31,288 nt of DNA from Welwitschia mirabilis (taxonomy: Eukaryota > Gnetophyta > Gnetopsida > Welwitschiales). Shown here piece by piece: positions 9,310 through 20,557 of this stretch; the first letter of the stretch is position 1, and each line of letters begins with the position of its first letter. The translations under genes and the position numbers were made by a program. The notes beneath the pieces were generated by a model. It made no database searches, had not been told where the DNA came from, and saw only the letters and a list, made by a program, of their open reading frames with translations. The stretch is taken from contig JBOZIK010000001.1 of assembly GCA_051453625.1 (NCBI GenBank), forward strand, positions 75,165,642-75,196,929. The letters run 5' to 3'.

Positions 9310-11639
9310 TTAATCTCACTATCGCTCTCAGTAGTTTAATCTATATAATTGACATACATAAGCAAGTTACTATTTAGCTACCAGATAAGATGATACTTAG
9401 TTTGAGGGTTTAAAACCTACTATGGAAGCTACCCATATAACAAATAAACTCAAGTTAGTGTTAGATGAATCAAGTTTGGATCTATAGTGGGTAGTCAGCC
9501 TACACTCACTGATCTAGGCATGTATGCCAGACATGGCTTTTAATCCTATACATGTGAGTCATATTAGACCTAATGAAGTCATATCCTTAAGAATCAATAA
9601 TGAGATTCTAGAACTGTGTATGAGATTAGATCATAGTATTTTTTACTGAGCAAACAAGAGATCTAATCAACCAATGACATTTTTGCTTATAAACTAAATA
9701 TTCATTCATAGGCTTATTGTCTATATTCTTTCATTCATATTTTATTCCACCATATACCTATTTGAGATTATTCTAATTATCATTTCTTAACTTCTATTTT
9801 TAAACAATCATAAATAATATTGATGAAGTTGGAACTATGTGTTTGTTAATGAAACTTTTCATTAATCATATTTACCCCCATTCCACCCAAGTGAATTCTT
9901 GATTTTGAATAGTTGTAATAAATAATAGTAATGACCAAAGCACCTTACTTCTTTGGTTAGTGTATTAATGATGATACTATAGCTAAATAGGGGTTTTGGA
10001 AGCATTTGAAAACATGGTAGCTTTCCTACAATATCTTATGCTTTGCAATGTTTACATAAGTTATTAACATAGAGCTAAAATTTTAATGAGCATTCACTAA
10101 ATATGCAAAATGTTAGAATTCATAAATTGACTCCTATAGCTAGTTTAAAATGAACTCCTATAGTTAGTTTAAACATTAACTATGTAATTGGATAAATACC
10201 ATGTTCTTCTAACAAATAATAAACATAATGAATACCTTTAGTGGAATATAAAATATCAACTAAGTGATGCCCTATATCCTATAAAATGAGAAAATAAATA
10301 ATTTCATATGTAGTTTAGTATGATACATGTGAGCTGTAGATTTAACACCAAAATGCATTTCCTTATAAAGCAAAAATTTTCTTTTTAACATAGAAGAGAA
10401 ATACTTTGGAAAAAGAAGTAAATATTCAAATTTGCAATCAAAGGAAATAAATTTCAAACATTTAGACATACCTGATGAACCTGTATTGGTGTTTTACTTG
10501 ATCTAATATCCAAATCCTTATATACCTATATTTCAAAAAAATCATGTTCAAGATACTAGAACAAATTCAAAACATGTATTTGATCTCAAATATAAAGGAA
10601 AGATGAACTTACAAGGAAATTATAACATAGGTATCACATCTAGAGGTAGCAAGTAAATGCAAAAAATACCACTAAAAACAACTTTCTTTGTGTGCTGCCT
10701 ATTATATGGATATGAATTTAATATACATCTTGTAGTTAGATAAATAGAATTACAACTTCTAAAAAAGTAACCTAAATCTAAGAGATTTTGAAGAAAATAA
10801 AAGAAACAAAGATTTAACTCTTAGATTCAATAATGTGCAATGATTTATCTTCCATGAATGGTTACCTCCTAGAATCTTTGAATTTAGTAAGAAACAAAAA
10901 TGAATCTTTAAATGGCAATTCATAAAGGCTTGAGATACTTTGATATTTGTCCAAAAAAATGAGTCCATGAAATAATGATTTCTTCATTATTTAGTTGTAA
11001 ATAGATAACATATTATAAACTAAAGGAATTATTAGTCTCTATAAATGACCTATTACAATGAAACAAATCATTCTTAAAAATTATAGGCAAATTATTTTCT
11101 AAATTTTTTATTTTGAAACTCTAAGATATAACATATGCTTTATAGATGTGAATGAAATTTAAAAAAACTCATAAAGCTATCTCACATAGATAGGCAAAGG
11201 TTATTATGATGATAAAGAGAATGATGATGATGATATACTTTATAGTTTTAACTTAAAAACTTGTTAAATTTTATGTTTAATTGATAATGCAATCTATATA
11301 GTGCAAAGTTAGTTCTTATAAATGATGAAGAAAAGAATAAAAAATTAAAAGAACCTTAAAATCATTAGCATTAATAAAAATAATGTAAATACTCAACTTT
11401 AATAGTTCTATTAAAATAGGAATAAGAATCATAAATCAACCAAGAAATTCATATCATAATTTTGAAAAATTTACATGAAATCCTCTTTGCCTAGTTAAAA
11501 TATGCAAGTGATTTAAGAAAAATCTTGGGTGTGAAAAACTCTAAGCCCATTAAATCTCCTACCTTCATAAGTATTAAATTGGAATATTAATTTTAAGGAA
11601 AAATATGTTAATAAAATCCTATATATAAATATGATTGAT
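9310..11639. other. CACTA interior, no gene recognised
   Basis: AT-rich sequence. Minus-strand frames of 65-69 codons at 10272-10469 and 10759-10968 have no family signature. The part below 11640 may be the decayed continuation of the LINE remnant on the minus strand, but I could not match later endonuclease or RT motifs. Confidence 0.35.
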
Positions 11640-12650
11640 GGTTTATTGTATTTCAAAGTGAGTAGAATTACTTTCAATGTGTACATTAGGTACTAATCTA
11701 AGCCTAAAAGTTAACATCCAACCCAATGCAATAGGATCTTGTAATATGTCAAGGGTACTATAAACTATGGCTAATGATATCCTTGTGAAACATGATTTTA
11801 TAAGGAACTATGCTAGATCTAAAAATAATTGAAAGATTACTAGTGGAAATCACTTCCTTCTGTGAAATTGATTGATCCCTTTTCATAATTATTTTGTAAC
11901 ATTTCTTATCAAATCTAACTTATTATTCCTTATTAAATCACTTACCTTCCCTTGTTTATTTAAGGTCCCTAGATCTATTATGTTTTATAAGAAAAACTCC
12001 ATTAACTAGGAGTATTTGTAGAAGCCTCTCCCCTCTTAGATTTCCCAGAAGACTTAGTAGAATATTACTTCTTATTAGTAGCATTCTTTTATCTATCATT
12101 AGCTTCATTGTTCAATCCATCAAAAGCATTAATAGAAGGACTAGTAGATGACTCAAAAGTCTTGTCCTTAGTAATGATCTTTTGATCTTTTCATTCCTAT
12201 TGTTTTTAACTCACACATGCATTATTTTCATTAGTTATATAAGGAATATCAGAAGAAGTATATTCACTCTTTTCATTATCATGCTCATTGGTATTAACCT
12301 GCTCACTATTAATGCTAATAGTAGAAGTTGTAGCACCATTGGCATACTTAGATTCCTCTAGAATCTTTTCCTTTTAAGCTTGCTTCTGTTGGTTAGTACA
12401 TTTATCTAGAGAATGATGAAAACAACATCTGATGCACTTTGGAGAAACCCATTCATGTTCAATATATTACTCAAATGATTCACCTATTATATCCTTTAGG
12501 ATTAACTTGGAAGAGAGATCAGATTTTGCTTTAACTTGAACTCAAATACAAGATATGATTGCCTCTTCTTTGATGTTGTAATCCCATCGATATAAATATG
12601 GATGAGTTTGTCAAATGCCTCTTTGTTTTTTGTCACTATTATATAACATT
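11640..12650 (-). pseudogene. LINE-like remnant: zinc-knuckle ORF1 and start of endonuclease
   Basis: Reading the minus strand, 12560-12390 gives VQVKAKSDLSSKLILKDI, then YIEHEWVSPKCIRC and HHSLDKC, the tail of a DUF4283-type protein with its plant zinc knuckle (Cys codons 12434-12436 to 12398-12400; one residue shorter than the usual CX2CX4HX4C). A polar Ser/Thr/Asn/Glu-rich tail follows to about 12020. From about 11985 to 11890 comes GTLNKQGKVSDLIRNNKLDLI, like the N-terminal strand and first helix of plant LINE apurinic endonuclease. The ORF1-then-endonuclease order supports a LINE rather than a lone captured gene. Stops abound and RT was not found. Confidence 0.5.
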
Positions 12651-13869
12651 CCTTATTGCTAATTAGCAAGTGTCTCCTAAAAGTTTAAGCCACAAAAATA
12701 AGGTATGTATTTTATGACTCCAACTTATTAGAGTGCCTTCATACATCATGAATGTTAGAGAGCATCTTGCTATTAGTTAAAAGCTTATGATGCCTCTTCT
12801 ATAATAGACTCTTATGAACTGTCAGAATATGATCACATTAATTCATTAATCAAAGACTTCTTTTATTATTACTTCTATGATCTCACCCTTTAACTTTATC
12901 TTCTTTATGTTTTATTCATCTCACTCACATATCTTATCTGCCTAATGCTCTATGTTTCTATACTTTCTCAATAAAGAATATAGAGTTCACAAAAGAAAGA
13001 TACTTTTCAATAAATGATACATGAAATTCAAATAGAATTTGATTTGAATCCAAAACTTTAAGACTCTAACTTGTCCATGTTAAATACTAGAAATTCCATA
13101 TCCCAATCATTGGATAGACAAAAATTTTTTTTCTAAATTTTTAGTTTTTAGTTTTAAGTAGGTTGAATCAATAGAACTCTTATATGTAAAACTTATAAAT
13201 AATAAGCACTAGATCACATATCTAATACCTTATTACATAAAGTAAGTTCTCTTTCTAGTGAACAAAAAACAAAAGGGATTAATAATTTTCAATTTTCTAC
13301 ATAAACATAGCAGGTAAAAAAACTTCTTCTTGAAAATCGACTATACAATGTAAAAAAAATGAACTAAACTAGAAAACAAAACCAGTAGGTGACCATATTT
13401 CCATTATCTATTTTGTTATTTTTCATTGTCTTGGCATGAGACATGAAAACATTACTAACTACTAAAGCAATTTTTCATCTCTTGTATGAAGTAAAAATTA
13501 TTGAATTGATTTCTCTAAAGGTAATCAATTTCTTATTAATGCTTAGACTAATTGAAAAGGAAACTTATCCCTATTTAATGATGAGAAACTAGTAATCCTA
13601 GTAGTCCTTGGGATGAAGAACACTAATAATAGTGTAACCCTACACCTTTAAAATGATGCTGGGATGTCAAGTTGGCTTGCCGATCTTCTATGCTAGCTTG
13701 TACACTTTTTTAAAAGGAAATGTTAGGGATCAAAAAAAGGTAAAACATGGATTAAAGATTTTACAATATTTGATTGAGGTTTCAAGGATCAAGAAGTTTA
13801 GAAACTTCCAATGAATTTTAAAGTGATCATTTGTAATAAAAAAAGGTTTCTATATAAAAAGAGTTTAAC
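12651..13869. other. CACTA interior, no gene recognised
   Basis: It may contain the start of LINE ORF1 on the minus strand, but no motif is clear. The less AT-rich patch at 13560-13720 was inspected and not identified. Confidence 0.35.
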
Positions 13870-14125
13870 ACACCAAATGATAGAATGTGTTTAACACATT
13901 AATAGTTAAAGTTCAATTGCTAGGATTTAAAAACACATATTATTTAAGAGATTATTTGAATAAATGGCTTAAAAAACACTTTTAAGGCATTTTTCTAAAC
14001 AGATTCCTTAAATAAGTTTCGATTCACATTTTTTAAGGTACTTATTAAATTAAAAAACTTAAAAAGCTCTATATTTAAGGTGTTTATTTTTCTAAATACC
14101 TTAAAATATAATATTTTTAGTAGTA
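13870..14125. repeat. Right subterminal and terminal repeat of the CACTA element
   Basis: The reverse complement from 14125 reads TACTACTAAAAATATTATA followed by TTTTAAGGTATTT, matching the left end (CACTACAAAAATATAAGA, then TTGTAAGGCATTT) over about 30 bp. AAGGCATTTTT, AAGGTACTT and AAGGTGTTT boxes follow, like the left side. The canonical final TAGTG is found at 18579-18583; here it reads TAGTA, directly followed by the nested TG...CA segment. Confidence 0.7.
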
Positions 14126-14782
14126 TGTCATGTTCAAATTTTCGTAACCCAGAAAACATTCTCAAGTAATTTAGATAAATGATTAAATGTTGGAAATTTA
14201 ATAATAAAAATAAGGCTAGCTCCAAATTATATAAAAATAATAATGTGGAAAATAAAAGTAATAGTTAAATTAGCTACTTGTGTGATTAATTATTTTAAAT
14301 AAAGTTATAGTTATTTCATTTAATTCTTTAATAGATAAATTGTATTAACTATGAATTTTGTTACAAATTATGCATGAGTTTTAATTGTTATAGTAAAAGT
14401 TAAATACTTAACATATCATTGAGTTATTATTTTGGAAGGTTTCATAATTGGATCCCACTACTGATCATGCATGATTTTTTATTAGAAGCAGTTTGAATTA
14501 GATTTAATTATGCATGTTAGATTTTTAAAAGTGCAGTTTAACCTTGCATATTTTGAGTTAACTTGAAACCTAACTTTTAGTTTGACATATGTGTCTTCTA
14601 TCAGTTATATTTTGTTATGATATGTAATTCTCATGTTTTTTTATTTTATGTAGTTTCATTTAATTTGCAATTATTATTATGTTATTATTTACATCAAGTG
14701 GCTAGACATGGAAAGAAAGGGCTAAGGGATCCTAAAATACTTGTAGAAACCTCAACACTACTATTAGACCTACCATAGTCTT

Positions 14783-14793
14783 ATGTTATAAAT
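14783..14793 (+). promoter_or_regulatory. TATA-like box in the TG...CA segment
   Basis: TTATAAATACT stands about 660 bp from the left end of the probable LTR, a plausible core promoter if the segment is an LTR in plus orientation. Sequence match only. Confidence 0.25.
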
Positions 14794-16499
14794 ACTTGAT
14801 TCCTCCTTGCCATTAGAGTTATAGAAGTTAAACTTGTGACCTAAGTGTGTGGAGCTTGATTTCCTCTAAGAATATGTTAGACTTTATTAAGGATAGGTGT
14901 GATCCATAACCCTCTTTTTTAATTCTTCCATACCATGTTATTTCTTGTATTCTATATCTTGAATGATATAATATGCTTGTATGTTCTGAGTGTTCTATGT
15001 TTCATTCAAACTTGTAGTAAATTTGTAACTCTTATGTCAGTTTACTTTAAGTCCTCTTAAGTCTTAGCTTCTGAAGACCTTGTAAAACCATCTATGATGT
15101 TGTTATTAACTTGTCATGCGTCTTCCTTGATTACCATTTTTATGAAACTTATACTTGAGATCTTGGATGACCATTGACCTGTGTGAACTAAATTAAGAAT
15201 TCAATACTAGTCATGGTAATCACATGTATGAAATTTAGGTAGTGTAACTCTCTGTTGGAAATCCCAAGGCCATTGGACTAGACTACTAGGGCTAAGAAGG
15301 GAAGATTATGCACACTTTTATGATTTTTACCCCCTTCCTAATAGGGTGCATGTTGGATTAATTTTGTGATTGGATAATTGTAAATAAGATAAGGTGAATT
15401 GATAGTGGTTTGATTATGTTCTTTATTGTGAACCTTGTCCTTATTATGGAAACCTTTCTCCCAACTTGATCCCTTGTCATGGGCCATACTAGGAACTGTA
15501 TTAAAATATAGTTCTCACACCACTTTTGCTTATGTAGGAATATATGCAAATGGAGAAGAAAAAAGGAGCTAGTTGTTGTTATCATTGGGTGTCTTTTGCT
15601 TGTACGTTCAGTCATCAAGAAGTTATGTTATGTTATGTTAATTCCAGTTACATGTTTATAATATGTAACACTTCAAGGACCGGTTACTTATTGTGGTGTT
15701 CTAGTTTTCCAATCATATACTTTTTCTGTTAAGTATCTAATGTGATCTTAGACTCAGTTGTGGATTTAATGATGTGCTTCAGTAAAATATTTTAGTCATG
15801 AGATAAAATACCTTTTTCTATTTTGAAATATATGCTATAGATCTTATTTTTAGAATCTACTAAAATCAAGTACTTATTTTCTTGTGATTATACTATTGGG
15901 AAGGAGTTTGAATTAATGTTTACTCTTGATAATTGAACACTACTTATTAACTATGATGATTTATTAAATATGGTATTTTATGCTCAAAGTTGAATGATTA
16001 TTTAACACCTTACTAGTTCTTAAACTATGATTCTTAAGATCACATAAAGGTGGCTAAGAAAAAGATTAATTTTAACTAAGTCTCACCCTAGCAGTACTTA
16101 AGAGGCACACTATGAGTATAACTAAAGTTATTCAAACTAAGCATGGTAGAGTAATTCTATTTTTATAGATATAAAATTATTAAGTAACAGTTAATCTATG
16201 TCTATTATATCTCTTGTTAAAATAAGAAAACTTAAGAGAATACTAAGTCATAACATAAATTTATAAAAGAAAACTTAAATGAAGTCAAGTAATAAATAGG
16301 AAATGGGCCTTGAGGTCAAATCCATCTTTGTAATTTAGATGAATGGTATATTTATAAGTCCTATTACTTCCTTTTGAGTACTCATCCCACAAAAAGATGA
16401 ATCCCTTAAGAAGGAAACATTTTACTCTTCTTAAGACTTGGACCCATGGACATCCAACCCACACTAATCCTTTGACACCTAACTCACGACCCCTTCAAA

Positions 16500-16950
16500 A
16501 AATAAAGAAATGTGATTAATAACTCTGGTTCTGTTATTGATAAGCAAGATAAGGTAGTGCTTCTTTTCAATACTCCTTGGCCTTTTCCTTTCCATGCTAA
16601 TGTCTATGACCACTTTTGTTATTCCCAGCATCCATTGCATCATGGGCTTTCTTGCCACCTACACCACTTCTCTCTGCATCAGTGTCCATTGCCCTCCCTT
16701 TTTGGCCACTAGAATAAACTTGCTACTTCTAAAATCTCCATGCACTATGTCATTACCATGCATTTTATTTTTCTAGTATCTCCAAACCATACCTAATATA
16801 TCACCATGGTGCCTTTCTCCACGTTTTCCCCAATCTACAATCTATTTTTGCTTGGAATTCCATCTTCATTTGAATTGAAATGATCTCTATAAGGTAGAAG
16901 CAGAAAACCTTTTGCTTATTTTATTATCTGCTCAAATCCATCCTCCATCC
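16500..16950. other. Less AT-rich patch within the TG...CA segment
   Basis: The patch is richer in C on plus and has open frames on both strands (plus 16512-16712 and 16594-16776). A 30-codon minus-strand frame starting at 16689, beginning MDTDAERSGVGGKK and rich in Gly, Ala, Lys and His, looks protein-like but is stopped at 16597. No family was recognised. It may be a captured fragment or normal LTR sequence. Confidence 0.25.
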
Positions 16951-18018
16951 ATGGCTCTTATGAGATTAAAAGTAAAAAAAAAAGAGGACTTCATATTTGC
17001 TAATGATAATTCCTTGAACAAAAAGAATGCCAGTAGTGCCTTACATAGCACACTGTAAAGCTCAAACAAAAGAGATTTGTTTAGAAAATTTGAAACCCTT
17101 AAATTGAAACCAAAATACTCACTAAATTAAATGTTGGCTCATTACACTATTTCTCCTTCCTCTTTTGTACTAGATTCTAAATTTAATAGCACTCCAAGTA
17201 AGCATGTCATTGTTGATTTCCTTTCTAGCATTCTTCCTTCCTTCTACTGCAAACAACATATCAATGAACACAAGCAAAAATAAGATAAACTCAAATATTT
17301 CATGGGGAAAAAATCATAGAATCATATTACAATCTAGAGTAAGGCATAGGAGATCTAAATAATGAAAAATATGAAGATAACGGAGGGCCATGCTAAGAAG
17401 AACAAAATTCTAAATGTTTTCCTCTCCTTATCCTTTCTGGAAAATGTTGCTTGAAAGATCAAATAAAATTAATCCAAGGATATTCATATAAAACTGTTGA
17501 ATCTTCCAAACCTTCCCACAAGATGTCCACTTTCTTTTTTCCAATGCCATTCTCTACAAAATTATGCTCATGTTACTAGTTCAGCTAGGAAAAAAGACTA
17601 AGAGGAATAAAAAGGGCCTGAAATAACATAAGAAAGTCCCTAACTAAATTTATAAAGGCCTTCACAAAATAACAACTCATACCTGAAAAAAAGGGTAAGA
17701 TGCTTTAAACATATAAAGAGTAGTAGTAATGGTGGTTATAAGATACCCTTAAAAACTTTGAGGTCTTGAGATCAAATCCCTTAAAAAAAAATATTTTACC
17801 ACATTATTCATTTTCTATTTCATATGAAAACAAATTCCATAAATAGTCAGCCAAAACTTCCAATTTATTAAGTTGCAAATGTCATTATCTTGGGCCATGT
17901 ACTAGCCTATGTATTAACCTAAGTTGAGTATTGGTACTCCTAATAAAAAATTGCTTACTAACTTAATTTCCAACCTATGCTAAATATATTATGAGCCTCT
18001 ACATATTTAATAAAATAC

Positions 18019-18272
18019 ATAGATTAATTAGAATTCATTTGCAATATGACTTTTGGAGTTATCCATTACAACTAGTTAAGATAAGTTGTCAATGTNNNNN
18101 NNNNNNNNNNNNNNNNNNNNNNNNNNNNNNNNNNNNNNNNNNNNNNNNNNNNNNNNNNNNNNNNNNNNNNNNNNNNNNNNNNNNNNNNNNNNNNNATAGA
18201 TTAATTAGAATTCATTTGCAATATGACTTTTGGAGTTATCCATTACAACTAGTTAAGATAAGTTGTCAATGT
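18019..18272. repeat. Exact 77-bp repeat flanking a 100-N gap (assembly overlap)
   Basis: 18019-18095 and 18196-18272 are identical 77-mers around exactly 100 N (18096-18195). The same 77-bp length recurs at the next gap, as when two contigs ending in a shared k-mer are placed side by side instead of merged. The true gap is probably absent. Confidence 0.85.
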
Positions 18273-18530
18273 TGTTTACTTAATAAGACTCATATTTAAC
18301 TATAGCACCTCCTATAAATGGCAAGGCCTAAATAAAGTATTAGTTAAATTAAAATAAAAATATTGTTGACTATGGTATCCCTTCCCCTCCCCAACTTTAC
18401 ACATATATATTCAACATAAGTCATAAACTTTAGCTTCGATATACTAACTTACTAATAGATATCATAGTGTTAAAGGTGTCACCATTAGAACTTGATACAA
18501 TGATGTTTTTTCTTTTAACATTCTCATTTC

Positions 18531-18784
18531 ATTGCTAATATTTTTATCAATAATGAACATTAAAATGTGGACATTACATAGTGCTAGCTATAGAAGCAAA
18601 AGTGTCANNNNNNNNNNNNNNNNNNNNNNNNNNNNNNNNNNNNNNNNNNNNNNNNNNNNNNNNNNNNNNNNNNNNNNNNNNNNNNNNNNNNNNNNNNNNN
18701 NNNNNNNATTGCTAATATTTTTATCAATAATGAACATTAAAATGTGGACATTACATAGTGCTAGCTATAGAAGCAAAAGTGTCA
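18531..18784. repeat. Exact 77-bp repeat flanking a 100-N gap across the CACTA/copia junction
   Basis: 18531-18607 and 18708-18784 are identical 77-mers around 100 N (18608-18707). Each contains the end of the nested segment, TAGTG, the CTA duplication and the resumption of copia pol. The duplication is technical, so the junction exists once in reality. Confidence 0.85.
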
Positions 18785-20510
18785 TGTACATCAATACATT
18801 TAATTTGGTTGTAGCCTTGTGCTGCTAATCTAGTTTTGTTTTTAATTACAATATTTTATTAATCACACTTGTTCTTCAAAATCCATTTTTTTTCAATAAC
18901 ATATTTATCCCTTGGTCTTTCAACAAGTTTTTATACATCATGCCTTTTGAATTGCGGGAACTCATCTTGCTTGTCCATCATTCGTTCTTCATGAGATTCT
19001 AGCTCTTTAAACTTTTGAAACTCAATTGGAGAGATAACATACATGAGCATAATAAGTTTTTAAGAGAGTTTACTATTTAAATCTTTAAGCTAACATCTAC
19101 AATGATAGATCCTAACGGATGATCTTTTAGGTCTTTAAACTTTTTGAAAGTAACTTCTTTAGTTAGCTCTTCTTTCTTTTTAGATAAAACTTATTTTATT
19201 ATTGGAGTGCTTGGAGTTAAGTTTTCATCACCATTCAAAGGAAGAGGTTTTGTGCTAAAAATCATATAGTTGCATATTTATAGATTCTTTCATAGTTAAA
19301 CTTATTTTGTTGAATACTCAATAGGCTCCTCTTCTAGTTAAGTACCCTAAGAAGATTACTTCATTAGCCCTTGACTCAAATTTACTTAAGTGTTCTCTAT
19401 CTTTTAAAATAAAGAAATTACTTTCAAAGAATTTAAAGTATAAAAAATTTGATTTTCTTTCTTTCCAAATATCATAGGGAGTTTTGTCCATAATTGGTAT
19501 AAGCTAAACTCTATTTATAATGTAGTAAGTTATGTTTACTACTTCAGCCCAAAAAGTTTTAGGAATCTCTTTATCATTTAACATTGTTCTACCCATTTTT
19601 TAAAGGGCTTGACTTTTCCTATTAGCAATTCCATTTTGTTAAGGTAGCTTTGGGGCTGAGAATTAATATTTTATATTGTTTTATAATACTTTTTAAACAA
19701 ATTATTTTCAAATTATCCTCCATGGTTACTTCTAATTTTCTTGAGGGTATAGCCTTTCTCATTTTGGATTTTGTTGCAAATGTTAGCATAACTTTTATAC
19801 ATTTGAGCTTTATTTTTAAAAAACGCAATCCAAGTAAGTTGGAAGTACTTATCAACCATAGTTAAAAATTAACATTTTTCTTTTAGACTTTTTATTTGAA
19901 CTAGATCCACTAAGTCCATATGAATAAGCTTAAGAGGCATTATTGTGGAAACTACATTTTTTCTTTTATGAGAGGCGCCAATTTTTTTCCCTTTCTAACA
20001 CGCATCATAAATTCCATGTTTTTCAATGTTAATCTTAGAAATTCCTTTCACAATTTTCTTTTTAATAATTATTTTCAAATGATCATAATTTATGTGACCT
20101 AAATGTTAATGCCATGATTCTTGTTAGTTTACATAACAAAAATAACATGCAAATAAAGACTGATTAATATTATAAACATTATCTATCTATTTGTCTTAAG
20201 AATTTTATCATTTATTTTTTCATGTATAACTTTATACTTTTTAATATCAAAAATAACTTTATGCCATTTATTACAAATTTGAATAATACTAAGTAAATTA
20301 TGGTTTATTCCATTAACATATAAAACTTCATCTATCTTAGGCATGTTACATATACTAGTGCTTTCAATTCCTTTGATCTTTACTCTTAAGTTATCCTCAA
20401 ATGTAACTTCTTATTTATTAAAGTCATCTATATGTTAAAATCTTGACTTAACACTTATCATGTATTGAGAGAAACCACTATCCAAGTACTAGCTAGTTCA
20501 ATTTAATACC
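18587..20510 (-). pseudogene. pol: Copia pol, first part: protease, integrase and start of RT
   Basis: In minus-strand order: protease with YLDSG (Asp-Ser-Gly codons near 20482-20474) and later GINHNLLSI; a GAG-pre/zinc-binding region near 20110-19985 with GHINYDHLK-like and IYDAC; integrase with TWIAFFKNKAQ, NEKGYTLKKIRS, NHGG (second catalytic Asp of the D-H-G-G motif reads Asn), QNGIANRKSQAL and GRTMLNDKEIPKTFWAE; then TPYDIWKERKSN and VIFLGY near 19400-19340; an RT-leading segment with VERPRDKYVIEKKW and KNKCD near 18950-18870; and IKNKTRLAAQGYNQ ending in FASIA at the CACTA junction (18584). Pol resumes at 7088. In-frame stops often replace Gln codons. The 18608-18707 gap repeats the last part. 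Confidence 0.8.
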
Positions 20511-20557
20511 TTGAAAGATGTTTAAATCAAAAGGTGTTTTAAATTGTTAGCTCTGAT

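Larger units (their letters stand above)
14126..18578. mobile_element. TG...CA segment nested in the CACTA right end, probable old LTR element or solo LTR
   Basis: It begins TGTCATGTTCAAATTTTCG, ends GGACATTACA, and is flanked by TAGTA (14121-14125) and TAGTG (18579-18583), a 5-bp duplication with one difference. The TGTCA start and ACA end resemble Ty3/gypsy Tekay-type LTRs after C-to-T decay. No gag or pol motif, no clear primer site and no internal LTR pair were recognised, so a long solo LTR or non-autonomous element is likelier than a full element. A TATA-like TTATAAATACT occurs near 14785. The size includes about 177 bp of assembly artefact at the 18096 gap. The boundaries are well placed; the class is inferred. 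Confidence 0.5.
7089..18583. mobile_element. CACTA (En/Spm-type) DNA transposon inserted in copia pol, itself interrupted
   Basis: It begins CACTACAAAAATATAAG and ends TAGTG, with a 3-bp CTA duplication. The matching right terminal repeat lies at about 14095-14125 (TATTTTTAGTAGTA); its last five bases are duplicated at 18579-18583 around a nested TG...CA segment. Without that segment the element is about 7.0 kb. Both ends have subterminal repeats rich in AAGGCATTTT/AAAATGCCTT. No transposase domain was recognised, so it is probably non-autonomous. Its interior holds a receptor-kinase fragment and a LINE-like remnant, both on the minus strand. The right edge appears twice (18531-18607 and 18708-18784) because of an assembly overlap. 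Confidence 0.75.

Noticed and set aside
7089-14125. A CACTA element ending at 14125 with no further insertion
   Set aside because: The terminal repeat matches there, but no CTA follows and copia pol does not resume. Pol resumes only after TAGTG-CTA at 18583, so a nested TG...CA insertion explains the data better.
17991-18299. Plus-strand frame across the 18096 gap with repeated peptide
   Set aside because: The repeat is the 77-bp assembly overlap read twice through N bases.
18532-18828. Plus-strand frame across the 18608 gap with repeated peptide
   Set aside because: Same artefact; the real content on the minus strand is copia pol and the CACTA end.
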